From NCBI GenBank assembly GCA_022564935.1, contig JADFKM010000018.1, positions 1 through 32,707 on the forward strand: a DNA stretch of 32,707 nt, given 5' to 3'. Positions 1 through 7,796 of the stretch are shown piece after piece. Position 1 is the first letter of the stretch. Each line of letters starts with the position of its first letter. The stretch is from Candidatus Dadabacteria bacterium (GTDB lineage Bacteria > Desulfobacterota_D > UBA1144 > Nemesobacterales > JADFKM01). Below the pieces are notes generated by a model that did no database searches, was not told the DNA's origin, and saw nothing but the letters and a program-made list of their open reading frames with translations. The position numbers were made by a program, and so were the translations under genes.

Positions 1-711
1 GGGGCCTACGGTTTCCTACGGGTTTCGCTGCCCATCCTTCCCGATGCCGTGCAGCTCTTCCTGACGCCCATGCTCATCGTCTCCGTGATCGCCATCGTGT
101 ATGGCGCCTACGTGACCCTGGCCCAGACGGACATCAAACGCCTCATCGCCTTCTCGAGCATCAGCCACATGGGCTTCGTCACCCTGGGGATCTTCACCCT
201 CAACCGGAGCGGGGTGGAGGGCGCGATCCTGCAGATGATCAACCATGGGATCGTCAGCGCGGCCCTCTTCTTGTGCGTCGGCATGATCTACGAGCGTACC
301 CACACGCGCGAGATCGCGGACTACGGTGGAGTGGCCAAAGTCGCGCCGGTCTACGCCACCTTCCTGGCGCTCTTCTGCCTGGCCGCCGCGGGCTTCCCGG
401 GGTTGAACTCATTTATCGGAGAGTTCCTCATCATCTCCGGTGCCTTCCAAACCAACGCCTGGCTGGGCGGCATGGCCATCTGGGGTGTGGCCCTGGGAAC
501 GATTTACATGCTTTGGCTCTACTACCGGGTGGTCATGGGCGAGCGGAACCCGGGGCTTGACGGGCTCAAGCTCGAGCTCAACGCCCGTGAGGTGGCCACG
601 TTGGCCCCCCTCGCCTTCCTCGCCGTGGGTCTGGGCCTCTACCCGGAATGCGTCCTCTCGTATCTTCGTGAAACCGTGAAGGAACTTTTGGCGACCGGAG
701 CCACTCCATGA
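1..711 (+). CDS. nuoM: NADH-quinone oxidoreductase subunit M, 3' part
   Basis: C-terminal 236 residues of the antiporter-like membrane subunit NuoM of respiratory complex I, which helps couple quinone reduction to proton pumping. The frame is open from base 1, so the gene starts outside the window. The family signature around TLAQTDIKRLIAFSSISHMG (a lysine within a broken transmembrane helix, then the conserved SSISHMGF) is present, followed by about six hydrophobic helices. The stop overlaps the nuoN ATG in an ATGA arrangement, so translation is probably coupled. Codon use is strongly GC-rich at third positions, like the next three genes and unlike everything after about 3.1 kb. NuoL and MrpD are relatives; adjacency to nuoN and the C-terminus support NuoM. 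Confidence 0.93.
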   Translation, partial: GAYGFLRVSLPILPDAVQLFLTPMLIVSVIAIVYGAYVTLAQTDIKRLIAFSSISHMGFVTLGIFTLNRSGVEGAILQMINHGIVSAALFLCVGMIYERTHTREIADYGGVAKVAPVYATFLALFCLAAAGFPGLNSFIGEFLIISGAFQTNAWLGGMAIWGVALGTIYMLWLYYRVVMGERNPGLDGLKLELNAREVATLAPLAFLAVGLGLYPECVLSYLRETVKELLATGATP

Positions 712-2129
712 ACGGCGCGAACCTGACGGACGTGGCCCTGCTCTTGCCGGAGCTGATTCTGGTCGGCACGGCATTGGCGCTCCTCCTCGTGGCCCGCCGG
801 GTCCGGAAAGTACCCCGGGTCGCGGCCGCGACGGTTCTCGCGGCGCTGGTTGCCGCCTTCGTCTCCGGCTGGCAGTTGTCCGGAGGCACCCAAACCGGGT
901 TCGGCGGCATGTTCACGGTGGACGCGTACTCTCAATTCTTCAAGATTCTCATCCTCGCCGCCTTGGCGCTGGCCACACTCCTCTCCGTTCGGCGCATCGA
1001 CGAGGAGCGGATTCGGCCCGCCGAGTACCATGCCCTGCTCCTCCTGGCCTCGACGGGCATGATGTTCGCGGTCTCCGCCCTCGATCTCCTGACCCTCTAC
1101 CTGGGCCTCGAACTCATGACGCTCTGCTCCTACATTCTGGTCGGAATCACGGTGGAGCGATCCGCGTCAAACGAGGCCGCGATCAAGTACTTTCTCCTGG
1201 CGTCCTTCGCGTCGGCCCTCCTCCTTTACGGGATCGCCCTGACCTACGGCGTGACCGGCGCTACGGACTTTGCCGCCATTGCCTCGGCTCTCTCCGGGGT
1301 CGACCCCGCGAGCAACCCCATCCTCCTGGCGGCCATAGGGCTCATCGCCGCGGGCCTGGCCTTCAAGATTTCGGCGGCACCGTTCCACGCCTGGACCCCG
1401 GACGCGTACCAGGGTGCGAGCGTACCGGTCGCGGCCTTTTTGGCGGCCGCCTCCAAGGCGGCGGGCCTGGCCGCGATCGGACGCGTCTGCCTGGTCGCCT
1501 TCGCCTCTGAATCCCGCTTCTTGTCCGTGGTCCTGGCCGGGCTCGCCGGCCTTTCCATCCTCGTAGGGAGCATCATCGCTCTGGCCCAAACCGACATGAA
1601 ACGCCTACTGGCCTATTCCTCCATTGCCCATGCCGGCTACGCCATCCTGGGCTTCATTTCCGGAACTCCCGACGGGGCGTCGGCGACCATGACCTATACC
1701 TGCTTCCATGTCTTTATGACGTTGGGCGCCTTCGGCGTGGTGATCGCGCTGGGCGCTCGAGGCGAGAAACTGGACGGGTACCAGGGTCTGGCGGCGCAGC
1801 GCCCCGGAACCGCTGCGCTCATGCTCCTTTTCCTCTTGTCCCTGACCGGCATCCCGCCCACGGCGGGATTCGCGGCCAAGTTCGTCGTGATCCTCAGCGT
1901 CATGCGCGCGGGCTATCCGGGGTTGGCCGTATTGGCCGTGGTGTGCAGCGTGGTGTCGGCTTTCGTCTATCTGCGTGTGGCCGTCCTCATGTACATGAAA
2001 GAACCGCAGGAGCCGGCACCGTCCGGCTGTCCGGCGCCGGTGTTCGCGGCGCTTGCGGTGGCTGCGCTGGTCACTATACTAGGGGGAATCTTCCCGGGCA
2101 GCTTCTTGCGGTGGGCGGTGTCGCCATGA
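708..2129 (+). CDS. nuoN: NADH-quinone oxidoreductase subunit N
   Basis: Full-length NuoN (473 aa), an antiporter-like proton-channel subunit of complex I in the inner membrane. About 14 hydrophobic segments are visible. Conserved features include the helix-breaking FHAWTPDAYQGA motif, the AQTDMKRLLAYSSIAHAGY signature and the LTGIPPTAGFAAKF loop, all typical of NuoN. It begins inside the nuoM stop (ATGA overlap) and ends 43 bases before nuoA. Reading nuoN directly into nuoA is the reverse of the common nuoA-to-nuoN order, so the operon is circularly permuted or two copies lie in tandem. Confidence 0.95.
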   Translation: MNGANLTDVALLLPELILVGTALALLLVARRVRKVPRVAAATVLAALVAAFVSGWQLSGGTQTGFGGMFTVDAYSQFFKILILAALALATLLSVRRIDEERIRPAEYHALLLLASTGMMFAVSALDLLTLYLGLELMTLCSYILVGITVERSASNEAAIKYFLLASFASALLLYGIALTYGVTGATDFAAIASALSGVDPASNPILLAAIGLIAAGLAFKISAAPFHAWTPDAYQGASVPVAAFLAAASKAAGLAAIGRVCLVAFASESRFLSVVLAGLAGLSILVGSIIALAQTDMKRLLAYSSIAHAGYAILGFISGTPDGASATMTYTCFHVFMTLGAFGVVIALGARGEKLDGYQGLAAQRPGTAALMLLFLLSLTGIPPTAGFAAKFVVILSVMRAGYPGLAVLAVVCSVVSAFVYLRVAVLMYMKEPQEPAPSGCPAPVFAALAVAALVTILGGIFPGSFLRWAVSP

Positions 2130-2172
2130 TGCTTACAGCTCTGTTTCCTGATGAAAGCGAGGCCCTCTGCCG

Positions 2173-2526
2173 ATGAGCGAGTACATCGGGCTAGCGGTCA
2201 GTTTCGTCCTGGCCGGAGGGATCACGGGAGCGATGGTGCTGTTGGCCTCCACGCTGGGGAAAAAGAAGCCCTCACCCGTAAAGTTATCGACTTTCGAATG
2301 CGGAAAGGATCCCATCTCCCTCCCCTTCGGGAGGTTGGCGGTTAAGTTTTATTTGACGGCAATCCTTTTTATTCTCTTTGACGTCGAACTCGTTTTCCTC
2401 TACCCGTGGGCCGTCGTCTACCGCACGCTCGGAATCGTGGGCCTGGTGGAGATCGGGTTCTTTCTGGGGATCCTGATGGTGGGCTACATCTACGCCTGGG
2501 ACAACGGCGCCCTGGACTGGACTTGA
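2173..2526 (+). CDS. nuoA: NADH-quinone oxidoreductase subunit A
   Basis: NuoA (117 aa), a three-helix membrane subunit at the junction of the hydrophilic and membrane arms of complex I. The diagnostic stretch KLSTFECGKDP with the loop cysteine, followed by the FILFDVELVFLYPWAV helix with conserved acidic residues, is clear. Length is normal for the family. The ATG lies about 10 bases after a GAGG element. It is 1 base from nuoB and 43 bases from nuoN, so it is probably cotranscribed with both. Confidence 0.95.
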   Translation: MSEYIGLAVSFVLAGGITGAMVLLASTLGKKKPSPVKLSTFECGKDPISLPFGRLAVKFYLTAILFILFDVELVFLYPWAVVYRTLGIVGLVEIGFFLGILMVGYIYAWDNGALDWT

Positions 2527-2527
2527 C

Positions 2528-3028
2528 ATGCTGAACGATACGTTCATGACCAGTCGCCTCAACGCGGCCCTTGGCTGGGCCCGGAAGTTCTCGATCTTTC
2601 AGTATCCCTTCGTGACCGCGTGCTGCGGGATGGAGTACATGGCCACCGCCTGTTCTCACTACGACGTGGATCGCTTCGGAGCGGGCTTGCCCCGGTTTTC
2701 CCCGCGCCAGGCGGACGTGCTTTTCGTCGTGGGCACGATCAGTCACAAGATGGCGCCGGTCTTGAAACGCATCCATGACCAGATGGCCGAGCCGAAGTGG
2801 GTGGTCGCCTTCGGAGTTTGCACCTGCACGGGCGGCTTCTATGACAACTATGCGACCGTGATGGGGATCGACACGATCATGCCGGTTGACGTCTACATCC
2901 CGGGCTGCCCCCCGCGGCCGGAGATGGTCCTTGACGGGCTGATGAAACTTCAGGACAAGATCCAGGACCAGCATTCCACCGGCCGGCGGAGCGCGGCGGA
3001 AACTCGCCCGGACATGGACAACAAATGA
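2528..3028 (+). CDS. nuoB: NADH-quinone oxidoreductase subunit B
   Basis: NuoB (166 aa) carries the N2 [4Fe-4S] cluster that passes electrons to quinone. All four cluster cysteines can be seen: the tandem pair in TACCGMEYMA, the cysteine of FGVCTCTGG, and that of YIPGCPPRPE. The stop lies within an ATGA that could start the next gene (normally nuoC), but no nuoC-like gene follows. Base composition changes abruptly immediately after this gene. The C-terminal tail (RRSAAETRPDMDNK) is poorly conserved in the family, so the normal end cannot be verified from this alone. Confidence 0.94.
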   Translation: MLNDTFMTSRLNAALGWARKFSIFQYPFVTACCGMEYMATACSHYDVDRFGAGLPRFSPRQADVLFVVGTISHKMAPVLKRIHDQMAEPKWVVAFGVCTCTGGFYDNYATVMGIDTIMPVDVYIPGCPPRPEMVLDGLMKLQDKIQDQHSTGRRSAAETRPDMDNK

Positions 3029-3081
3029 ATAATAATACCTCTTTAGTTGGGATTGTCGGTAACCGCTATTCCGATGTATAA
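3025..3081 (+). other. possible 5' fragment of nuoC, cut at the joint
   Basis: An ATG overlaps the nuoB stop in ATGA form, the usual way nuo genes are chained, and opens an 18-codon frame (MNNNTSLVGIVGNRYSDV) before TAA. Its end faintly resembles the start of NuoC proteins, which often read R-[FY]-x-D-x-V near the N-terminus. This is too short to prove. If true, the GC-rich block ends near base 3077 rather than at the nuoB stop. Confidence 0.25.
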
Positions 3082-3118
3082 CCTGCCCGAAAATAATGAT
3101 AGCAGACATACCAAAGGT
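3029..3118. other. composition breakpoint / probable sequence joint
   Basis: A GC-rich block with rightward nuo genes meets a block of balanced composition with leftward genes here. No terminator, repeat, tRNA or transposon end is visible. The nuo operon stops after nuoB, and the converging ornithine-cyclodeaminase-like gene loses family similarity near base 3119. Its frame then runs on without a stop through the antisense of nuoB and into nuoA (to about 2369). Two genes broken at one point is what a chimeric contig or an illegitimate recombination would give. Confidence 0.6.
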
Positions 3119-4018
3119 CGTGGCAATGGCTATGTCCTCAACGGCTATGCCGAGCGATTTAAATAGTGTAATGTCCTCCTCGCTCTTCCTCCCGGACGCG
3201 CTGCCGACAACCACATCTCCAAGCTCTATGAGTTTGTCCCACTCAAGCCGTCCTTTCTCTACTAAAGGCAGCAGCTCCCCGGCTTCGACCTTCGACTGCT
3301 CCCTCGACTCCACAACAATAGTGCCGCACTGTCTCAGCGTTTTCTCATCGATCTCACGCCTGTAGAGGAAGTTCCCTCCGATTGCATTTATGTGAACTCC
3401 GCTTTCAATCGAGCCTCCTTTAAAAACCGGCTCCGCAGCCGTGGTGGCCGTTATAACGATATCAGAGCCTTCAAGCGCCTCTTGTGCGCTGTCCACAGGG
3501 ATAACCTCGACGCCCAAGACCGACTCCATCTCCTTCGAAAAGGCCTTTCTGTTCTCTTCTCTCCTGCTGTATGCCTTGAATCGCTTTATACCTCTTACCT
3601 CCTTGACGGCCATAAGCTGACCTCTGGCCTGCCACCCCGTGCCGAAAATGCCTGCCGATGTGCAATCCTCCCTGGCCATATACTTCGTAGCAACGCCTGT
3701 GGCGGCTCCGGTGCGTATCATTCCCATATAGTTGCCGTCCATAATCGAAAGCAGCTCGCCAGTCTCGATGTCATGGAGAAATATCCTGAACTTTATGCCC
3801 GCACGGGAAGATGTGTACGCCTTGTACCCCATAACACCTATGCTCGGCACCGCTCCGGCCAGGTAATGGAGCATGCTCTTTCCCGTCCGTACCCTGTGGC
3901 GGGGGTGGTTTATAACAGCGCCCCTGCCCTGCTCCCTGAAAGTATCCTCCAGCACAGCCATTGCGTCGCGCATAGTGAGCAGCTCTTCGACTTCGCTCTC
4001 TCCCAGGAAAAGTACCAA
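3082..4018 (-). CDS. ornithine cyclodeaminase / mu-crystallin family protein, 3' truncated
   Basis: NAD(P)-dependent enzyme of the ornithine cyclodeaminase/mu-crystallin/alanine dehydrogenase family. The substrate cannot be told: members act on ornithine, alanine, cyclic imines or opine-like compounds. About 300 residues are homologous, with the RTGAATGVATKYMARED region, the Rossmann glycine motif AGIFGTGWQARGQ (about residues 122-133) and VHINAIGGNF. Family members are about 320-330 aa. Similarity stops after EDIAIAT (near base 3119), where 20-30 residues should follow, and the frame then continues antisense into nuoB. The end given here is approximate. The start is TTG at 4018, chosen because AAGGAG (4025-4030) sits 6 bases upstream. 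It has its own promoter, 98 bases after the rsmG stop. Confidence 0.8.
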
Positions 4019-4050
4019 TTCTGTCTCCTTTTCGTTATATATGGTTCATG

Positions 4051-4078
4051 ATTCTAACATTCCGAATCAATAGTTCAA
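4051..4078 (-). promoter_or_regulatory. sigma70-type promoter of the ornithine cyclodeaminase-like gene
   Basis: On the - strand TTGAAC (4078-4073), a 16-base spacer and TAGAAT (4056-4051). Transcription would start near 4044, about 25 bases before the TTG start and just ahead of the AAGGAG site. Confidence 0.5.
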
Positions 4079-4116
4079 CAAAACAAAATCCCCTCTATCG
4101 CTTCGCCCGGACACTG

Positions 4117-4767
4117 CTAACCCTTCCTCTCCAGAACCAAAATAACCCTCTGCCCGCCTCCGAACGGAAGCGACAATTCACGTAGCTCCGATAGGTCAAA
4201 CCCTTCAGTCACCTTATCCTTAGCTTCCTCCCACTCCTTCACACCGCGCTTCCCTCTCATGAGCACAACACTCCCCCCGGCGTCGAGATACGGTACGGCC
4301 AGCTCCACTACGCACCTTATTGACCCGACGGAGCGCGTCACCACACAGTCAAAACGCAACCCGCCAAGCCCTTCTACCTCATCCCCCGCCCTTCCACAGA
4401 CCGCGGTTATACCCTCAAGCTCCAGCTCTCTTATCACGTGCTTCATAAAAAACACCTTCTTCTCAGTGGATTCAATAAGGGTCACTTTCAACGTCGGGTT
4501 GAGTATCCTGAGCGGGATGCCCGGAAACCCCGCCCCGGAGCCTATGTCCAGAACGGTAGAGCTATCGGATATAAACGGAGCTATTGTGATGGAGTCCAGG
4601 AAGTGCTTTATCGCTATCTCTTTATCGTCCCTTACTGAGGTAAGGTTTATCTTGGTGTTCCAGTACTTCAGGCTCTCCAGGTACGTCGCAAGCTGCTTGA
4701 GCTGCAATTCGGAAAGGGATAAGCCAAGCTCCGAAGAGCCCGTCAGCAGTATTTCCTCAACACTCAT
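4117..4767 (-). CDS. rsmG: 16S rRNA (guanine(527)-N7)-methyltransferase RsmG
   Basis: RsmG (GidB), 216 aa, methylates N7 of G527 in the 530 loop of 16S rRNA using S-adenosylmethionine. The N-terminal helix includes LKYWNTKINLTSVRD, followed by the SAM-binding motif VLDIGSGAGFPGIPLRI (about residues 71-87), the family hallmark. The C-terminal part includes VVTRSVGS and VVLMRGKRG. The ATG is preceded by GAGG at 8 bases and overlaps the stop of the upstream nuclease gene (ATGA). It is the last gene of the four-gene leftward operon MFS-trmI-nuclease-rsmG. The usual gidA/parA/parB neighbours are absent. Confidence 0.95.
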   Translation of the reverse strand: MSVEEILLTGSSELGLSLSELQLKQLATYLESLKYWNTKINLTSVRDDKEIAIKHFLDSITIAPFISDSSTVLDIGSGAGFPGIPLRILNPTLKVTLIESTEKKVFFMKHVIRELELEGITAVCGRAGDEVEGLGGLRFDCVVTRSVGSIRCVVELAVPYLDAGGSVVLMRGKRGVKEWEEAKDKVTEGFDLSELRELSLPFGGGQRVILVLERKG

Positions 4768-5582
4768 TCCAGCAACCTCAGTGCAATGGGGTGGCGTACA
4801 ATTATTTGGGGTCTTGAGTGATAAACAGAAACCCTGCCTATGACCTCCACATTCTTATTCATATAATAGGTCAGGGGCTCTATACCGAAAAAACTGAAGT
4901 CCCCCCAGCTTCCTTTAAAAATAACCACTTCCATACCCCCCTCCATATTCAAAACCAATACTTTTTCCTTTTTTATTCCATCCGCTATCACACCCCTGAC
5001 CACAACTCTCTGACCGATGTAATTTCCGGCATCCTCAAGCTTAATGAGAAACTTTTGATTTGCGGGAAGCAGTTTCAACTCGGCAACATTTCCCCAAATG
5101 CCCTTCTTATCACGTTTAGCCAGCGTCTCAGCATTCAAGAGCCGTTCAAAATGCTTCTCGTTGGGCTTGATCCTCATTACTCGGGCAAGGCCGCTTCCGA
5201 CAATAAGCTCATTGACAAACTTGTCGTCCACGAACACGTAGCCGAGCATTCTTCCGAAGCGGTCGTACTTCTCTTTATCGAACTCAACCCTAACGGCTCT
5301 GCCTTCAACCAGGGAGCGATTGAATTGCGTGGAGGCCGCACCAAACGGGTCTCCAGGGGAGTCATCTCTAAGCGTTTCGGGCGCGTCTACGCCTATATAC
5401 CTGAGCGTATAGGGCATATCTTCAAGCAGAATCGTGTCCCCATCGATGACGTCTTTGACAACATACGTTCTTGACTTATCGGTAGAGTAGTAAGCGGCGG
5501 CTAGGAAAATGACGGCCGCTATGGAAATTAGAACAGCATAAAATGCCCTTTTGGTAAGTTTTATTCTCAAGCCCTCCCCCAA
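4764..5582 (-). CDS. membrane-anchored SNase-like (thermonuclease) protein with extra C-terminal domain
   Basis: 272 aa. A transmembrane segment at about residues 13-31 puts the rest outside the cytoplasm. Residues about 38-165 form a staphylococcal-nuclease (TNase) domain: VIDGDTI, LRYIGVDAPE and DRFGRMLGYV supply the counterparts of the S. aureus nuclease residues Arg35, Asp40, Glu43 and Arg87 (here R61, D66, E69, R111), so it is probably an active Ca-dependent nuclease. The C-terminal roughly 95 residues (IGQRVVVRGVIADG onwards) look like an OB-type beta barrel; that is inference. The start is uncertain: TTG at 5582 is used, and a second TTG lies four codons on. Coupled to rsmG by a 4-base overlap and 24 bases after trmI. 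Confidence 0.85.
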   Translation of the reverse strand: MGEGLRIKLTKRAFYAVLISIAAVIFLAAAYYSTDKSRTYVVKDVIDGDTILLEDMPYTLRYIGVDAPETLRDDSPGDPFGAASTQFNRSLVEGRAVRVEFDKEKYDRFGRMLGYVFVDDKFVNELIVGSGLARVMRIKPNEKHFERLLNAETLAKRDKKGIWGNVAELKLLPANQKFLIKLEDAGNYIGQRVVVRGVIADGIKKEKVLVLNMEGGMEVVIFKGSWGDFSFFGIEPLTYYMNKNVEVIGRVSVYHSRPQIIVRHPIALRLLE

Positions 5583-5606
5583 AGTCCTAATCTGTTCTCA
5601 AAAACC

Positions 5607-6440
5607 TCATATCCCGCTGAACCCTTCATCCCCTTTTATCATGGCCTTTCGCGCAAACGTGAGAAAGCCCGTGTGACCTATCATCCTGTCGGCGGGCCTT
5701 GTTTTGCCCGGCCTGGCCATAATCCTGCGAATGAGCAATTCCACCGTCTCGATGTATACGAAGCCCTCCTCCGCCATACTTACCACGGTCTTTTCGACCT
5801 GGTTGTAGGTCGGCGACAGACTGGCTATCCTGCCCCCGCCCCTCAAAGCGTCGTATGAGGCATGTACTCCATCCCAGGGAGACGGCAGATCGAGCATTAC
5901 CACATCCACGTCAGTTTCTTCGAACCCTCCGCCGGCAACCCCGACCTTAAACTCGACGTAGTCGGCGAGTCCGTTTTCCTCCACGTTCTTCCCGCAGATT
6001 TCGAGAAAATCCTCCCTCCTGTCATAGGCGAACACCTTCCCGTTTGGGGACACGGCGTTGGCAAGCGCAATCGTGAACGCCCCAGAGCCCGAGCCGCACT
6101 CTATTATGCGCATGCCGGGCCGAATACCGGTTTTAAGAACGATGAACCCGGCGTCTTTCGGATAGATTATCTGGGTCTTACGCCGCACCTTCATCATCCT
6201 GTCCGAGATCGTGGGCTCCAGGATGACAAAGGGCTTGCCCATGTGAGTATTCACAACCTCACCGTACCCTCGCCCTATCATCTCGTTGTGCTCCAGATTA
6301 CCCATGTGGGTACCGAAAGTCCCGTCTTCGGTGACCTTTATCATGTAGGTTTTCTGATCCTTGGACAAGAGCAGAACGTAATCGCCGGGTTTAACCTGCA
6401 TAGCAACGGCAAGGTTAAACAATAAGCCCCCGGTTTTCAA
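5607..6440 (-). CDS. trmI: tRNA (adenine(58)-N1)-methyltransferase TrmI
   Basis: 277 aa class I SAM methyltransferase forming m1A58 in the tRNA T-loop. An N-terminal beta domain (KPGDYVLLL...) precedes the SAM motif IIECGSGSGAFTIALA (about residues 112-127) and MLDLPSPWD. The C-terminal RPADRMIGHTGFLTFARK is characteristic of TrmI/Trm61. The start is TTG at 6440, overlapping the MFS gene stop (TTGA); GAGG lies just upstream. The in-frame ATG 13 codons later (MQVKPGDYV) matches the usual family start but has no Shine-Dalgarno site, so TTG is preferred with some doubt. Confidence 0.92.
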   Translation of the reverse strand: MKTGGLLFNLAVAMQVKPGDYVLLLSKDQKTYMIKVTEDGTFGTHMGNLEHNEMIGRGYGEVVNTHMGKPFVILEPTISDRMMKVRRKTQIIYPKDAGFIVLKTGIRPGMRIIECGSGSGAFTIALANAVSPNGKVFAYDRREDFLEICGKNVEENGLADYVEFKVGVAGGGFEETDVDVVMLDLPSPWDGVHASYDALRGGGRIASLSPTYNQVEKTVVSMAEEGFVYIETVELLIRRIMARPGKTRPADRMIGHTGFLTFARKAMIKGDEGFSGI

Positions 6441-7594
6441 CCCCGCCTCTTTAACTCAAAAGACACGAAAATCAAAAAGCCCACAAACGAAAACACCGCA
6501 GCCGCAAGGTACATCCCTTCATACCCCCATCCCTCAGCAGCCAATCCGAATCCGAAGGCAAGGAAATTAATCCCGAAGCTGAAAGTGGCGTTGAACGCCC
6601 CCATGGCCTTGCCCCTTTCGGTATCCATGGCCTTGTCCATCACAAGGGCGGACAGTGTCGGGTACAGCATCCCGTAGCTCAAGCTGAACAGAAGGGCGAC
6701 AACAATCAACTCCCAGGTTCTATCAATGAGAGAAATTGCGCCGAGCGCTATGGAGAAAAACAGCAAAGACGGAGCGATAATCTTCGTCCTGTCAACCACA
6801 TCGGATATCCTGCCTGCAAAGACCCTTATGGCTGTTACGACTATTGAGTATGTGAGAAAGAAATAATAGACGTTAAGCTCCTTTGATTTTAAATATGTGG
6901 AAATGAAGTTGAGGAACGCCCCGAATCCTCCAGCAAGGGCAAGGTTCGTCAGGAACACGGGGGCGAACCTCGATGAGAACGCCAGCCTGAAGAAATCCAG
7001 TCCTGACGAGTCGCCCGCCCTTTTCACATCTGCATCTTCCGAGGCGTAAGCCAGGGCGCAAGCTATCAGACTGAAGGACGAAGAGGCGATGAAAAACGCC
7101 TTGAACCCGACACTGTTGATAAGCGCCTCGCCCACAGGGGGGCCGATGGCATAAGAGGCGATTGTAAAGGCGCCGAAAATGCCGAGGCCCTGACCCCTCC
7201 TCTCGAAGGGGACGAAGTCTGCCGCCGCAGTGGCAGCGGAGGTGAAAAAGAACGCAAATCCCACGCCCTGCAAAAGCCGCGGAATATAGATCAAATAACC
7301 TATCTCTGTAATGAACAGGTTTCCGAAGGACGCCAGGCTCATCACCGCGGCGCCGAGCAGCATGAACTTCCTTCTTCCGTATTTGTCAATGAGATATCCC
7401 ACTATGGGTAACGAGCCCAGGGATGTGATGCCGAACGAGCCCATTATGAACCCAATCTGTGCCTCGCTGCCGCCGAGACTTTTTATGAAGAGCGGAAGGA
7501 GGAAAAAAGAAGAGAAGTTGCAGAAAAGAAAGAAATTTGCAAGTGTTACAAGGTTGAAATTTCTCTTTTGATGCTTATCTAATCCGTATAACAT
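6437..7594 (-). CDS. major facilitator superfamily transporter
   Basis: 385 aa inner-membrane MFS protein with about 12 hydrophobic helices in two halves. The loop 2-3 signature is seen as GYLIDKYGRRKFML, and a proline/glycine-rich motif C-like stretch (ASYAIGPPVGEALI) suggests a drug-type exporter, but the substrate is unknown. The ATG is preceded by AGGGG at a good distance. First gene of the leftward operon leading into trmI, the nuclease and rsmG, with a 4-base overlap with trmI. The promoter lies about 50 bases upstream. Confidence 0.85.
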   Translation of the reverse strand: MLYGLDKHQKRNFNLVTLANFFLFCNFSSFFLLPLFIKSLGGSEAQIGFIMGSFGITSLGSLPIVGYLIDKYGRRKFMLLGAAVMSLASFGNLFITEIGYLIYIPRLLQGVGFAFFFTSAATAAADFVPFERRGQGLGIFGAFTIASYAIGPPVGEALINSVGFKAFFIASSSFSLIACALAYASEDADVKRAGDSSGLDFFRLAFSSRFAPVFLTNLALAGGFGAFLNFISTYLKSKELNVYYFFLTYSIVVTAIRVFAGRISDVVDRTKIIAPSLLFFSIALGAISLIDRTWELIVVALLFSLSYGMLYPTLSALVMDKAMDTERGKAMGAFNATFSFGINFLAFGFGLAAEGWGYEGMYLAAAVFSFVGFLIFVSFELKRRG

Positions 7595-7647
7595 TGGGAC
7601 CCCTGCAGAGCGGGTGAACGGACGAGTCCGGTCTATTGACGGTCTCT

Positions 7648-7676
7648 ATAATATCCGTGCAGGGGGTTTTTGACAA
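7648..7676 (-). promoter_or_regulatory. promoter of the MFS-trmI-nuclease-rsmG operon
   Basis: On the - strand TTGTCA (7676-7671), a 17-base spacer and TATTAT (7653-7648), each one mismatch from consensus. The -35 overlaps that of the rightward tRNA promoter. Transcription would start near 7641, giving a leader of about 47 bases. Confidence 0.55.
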
Positions 7677-7697
7677 AGACTTCCGCCGTGATATAAT
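7670..7697 (+). promoter_or_regulatory. consensus sigma70 promoter of the tRNA-Lys/tRNA-Glu unit
   Basis: TTGACA (7670-7675), a 16-base spacer and TATAAT (7692-7697): a perfect match in both boxes. The tRNA-Lys begins 14 bases after the -10 box, so the primary transcript has a very short 5' leader. It shares its -35 bases with the divergent operon promoter. Confidence 0.75.
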
Positions 7698-7711
7698 TGC
7701 ATTTTTGATCC

Positions 7712-7785
7712 GGGCCGTTAGCTCAGTTAGGTAGAGCATCTGCCTTTTAAGCAGAGGGTCGCAGGTTCAATCCCTGCACGGCTCA
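7712..7785 (+). tRNA. tRNA-Lys (anticodon UUU)
   Basis: A full cloverleaf of 74 bases can be drawn. The acceptor GGGCCGT pairs with ACGGCTC (one G-T pair), the D arm is GCTC/GAGC, the anticodon stem TCTGC/GCAGA has loop CTTTTAA with anticodon TTT (7746-7748), and the T arm is GCAGG-TTCAATC-CCTGC. The discriminator is A. The 3' CCA is not encoded. It is followed after 11 bases by tRNA-Glu on the same transcript. Confidence 0.96.
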
Positions 7786-7796
7786 CTCCCAAATCC

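Noticed and set aside
2369-3081. Long extension of the ornithine-cyclodeaminase frame into nuoB/nuoA
   Set aside because: The extension is antisense to well-conserved nuoB and nuoA and has no family similarity; it is open only because GC-rich antisense frames lack stops.
4818-5474. 218-codon + strand frame
   Set aside because: Antisense of the SNase-like gene; the - strand frame carries the nuclease motifs and is overlapped by rsmG in an operon.
7636-7652. TTGACG followed by TATAAT on the + strand
   Set aside because: The spacer is only 5 bases, so it is not a promoter; these bases are better explained as part of the leftward promoter's -10.
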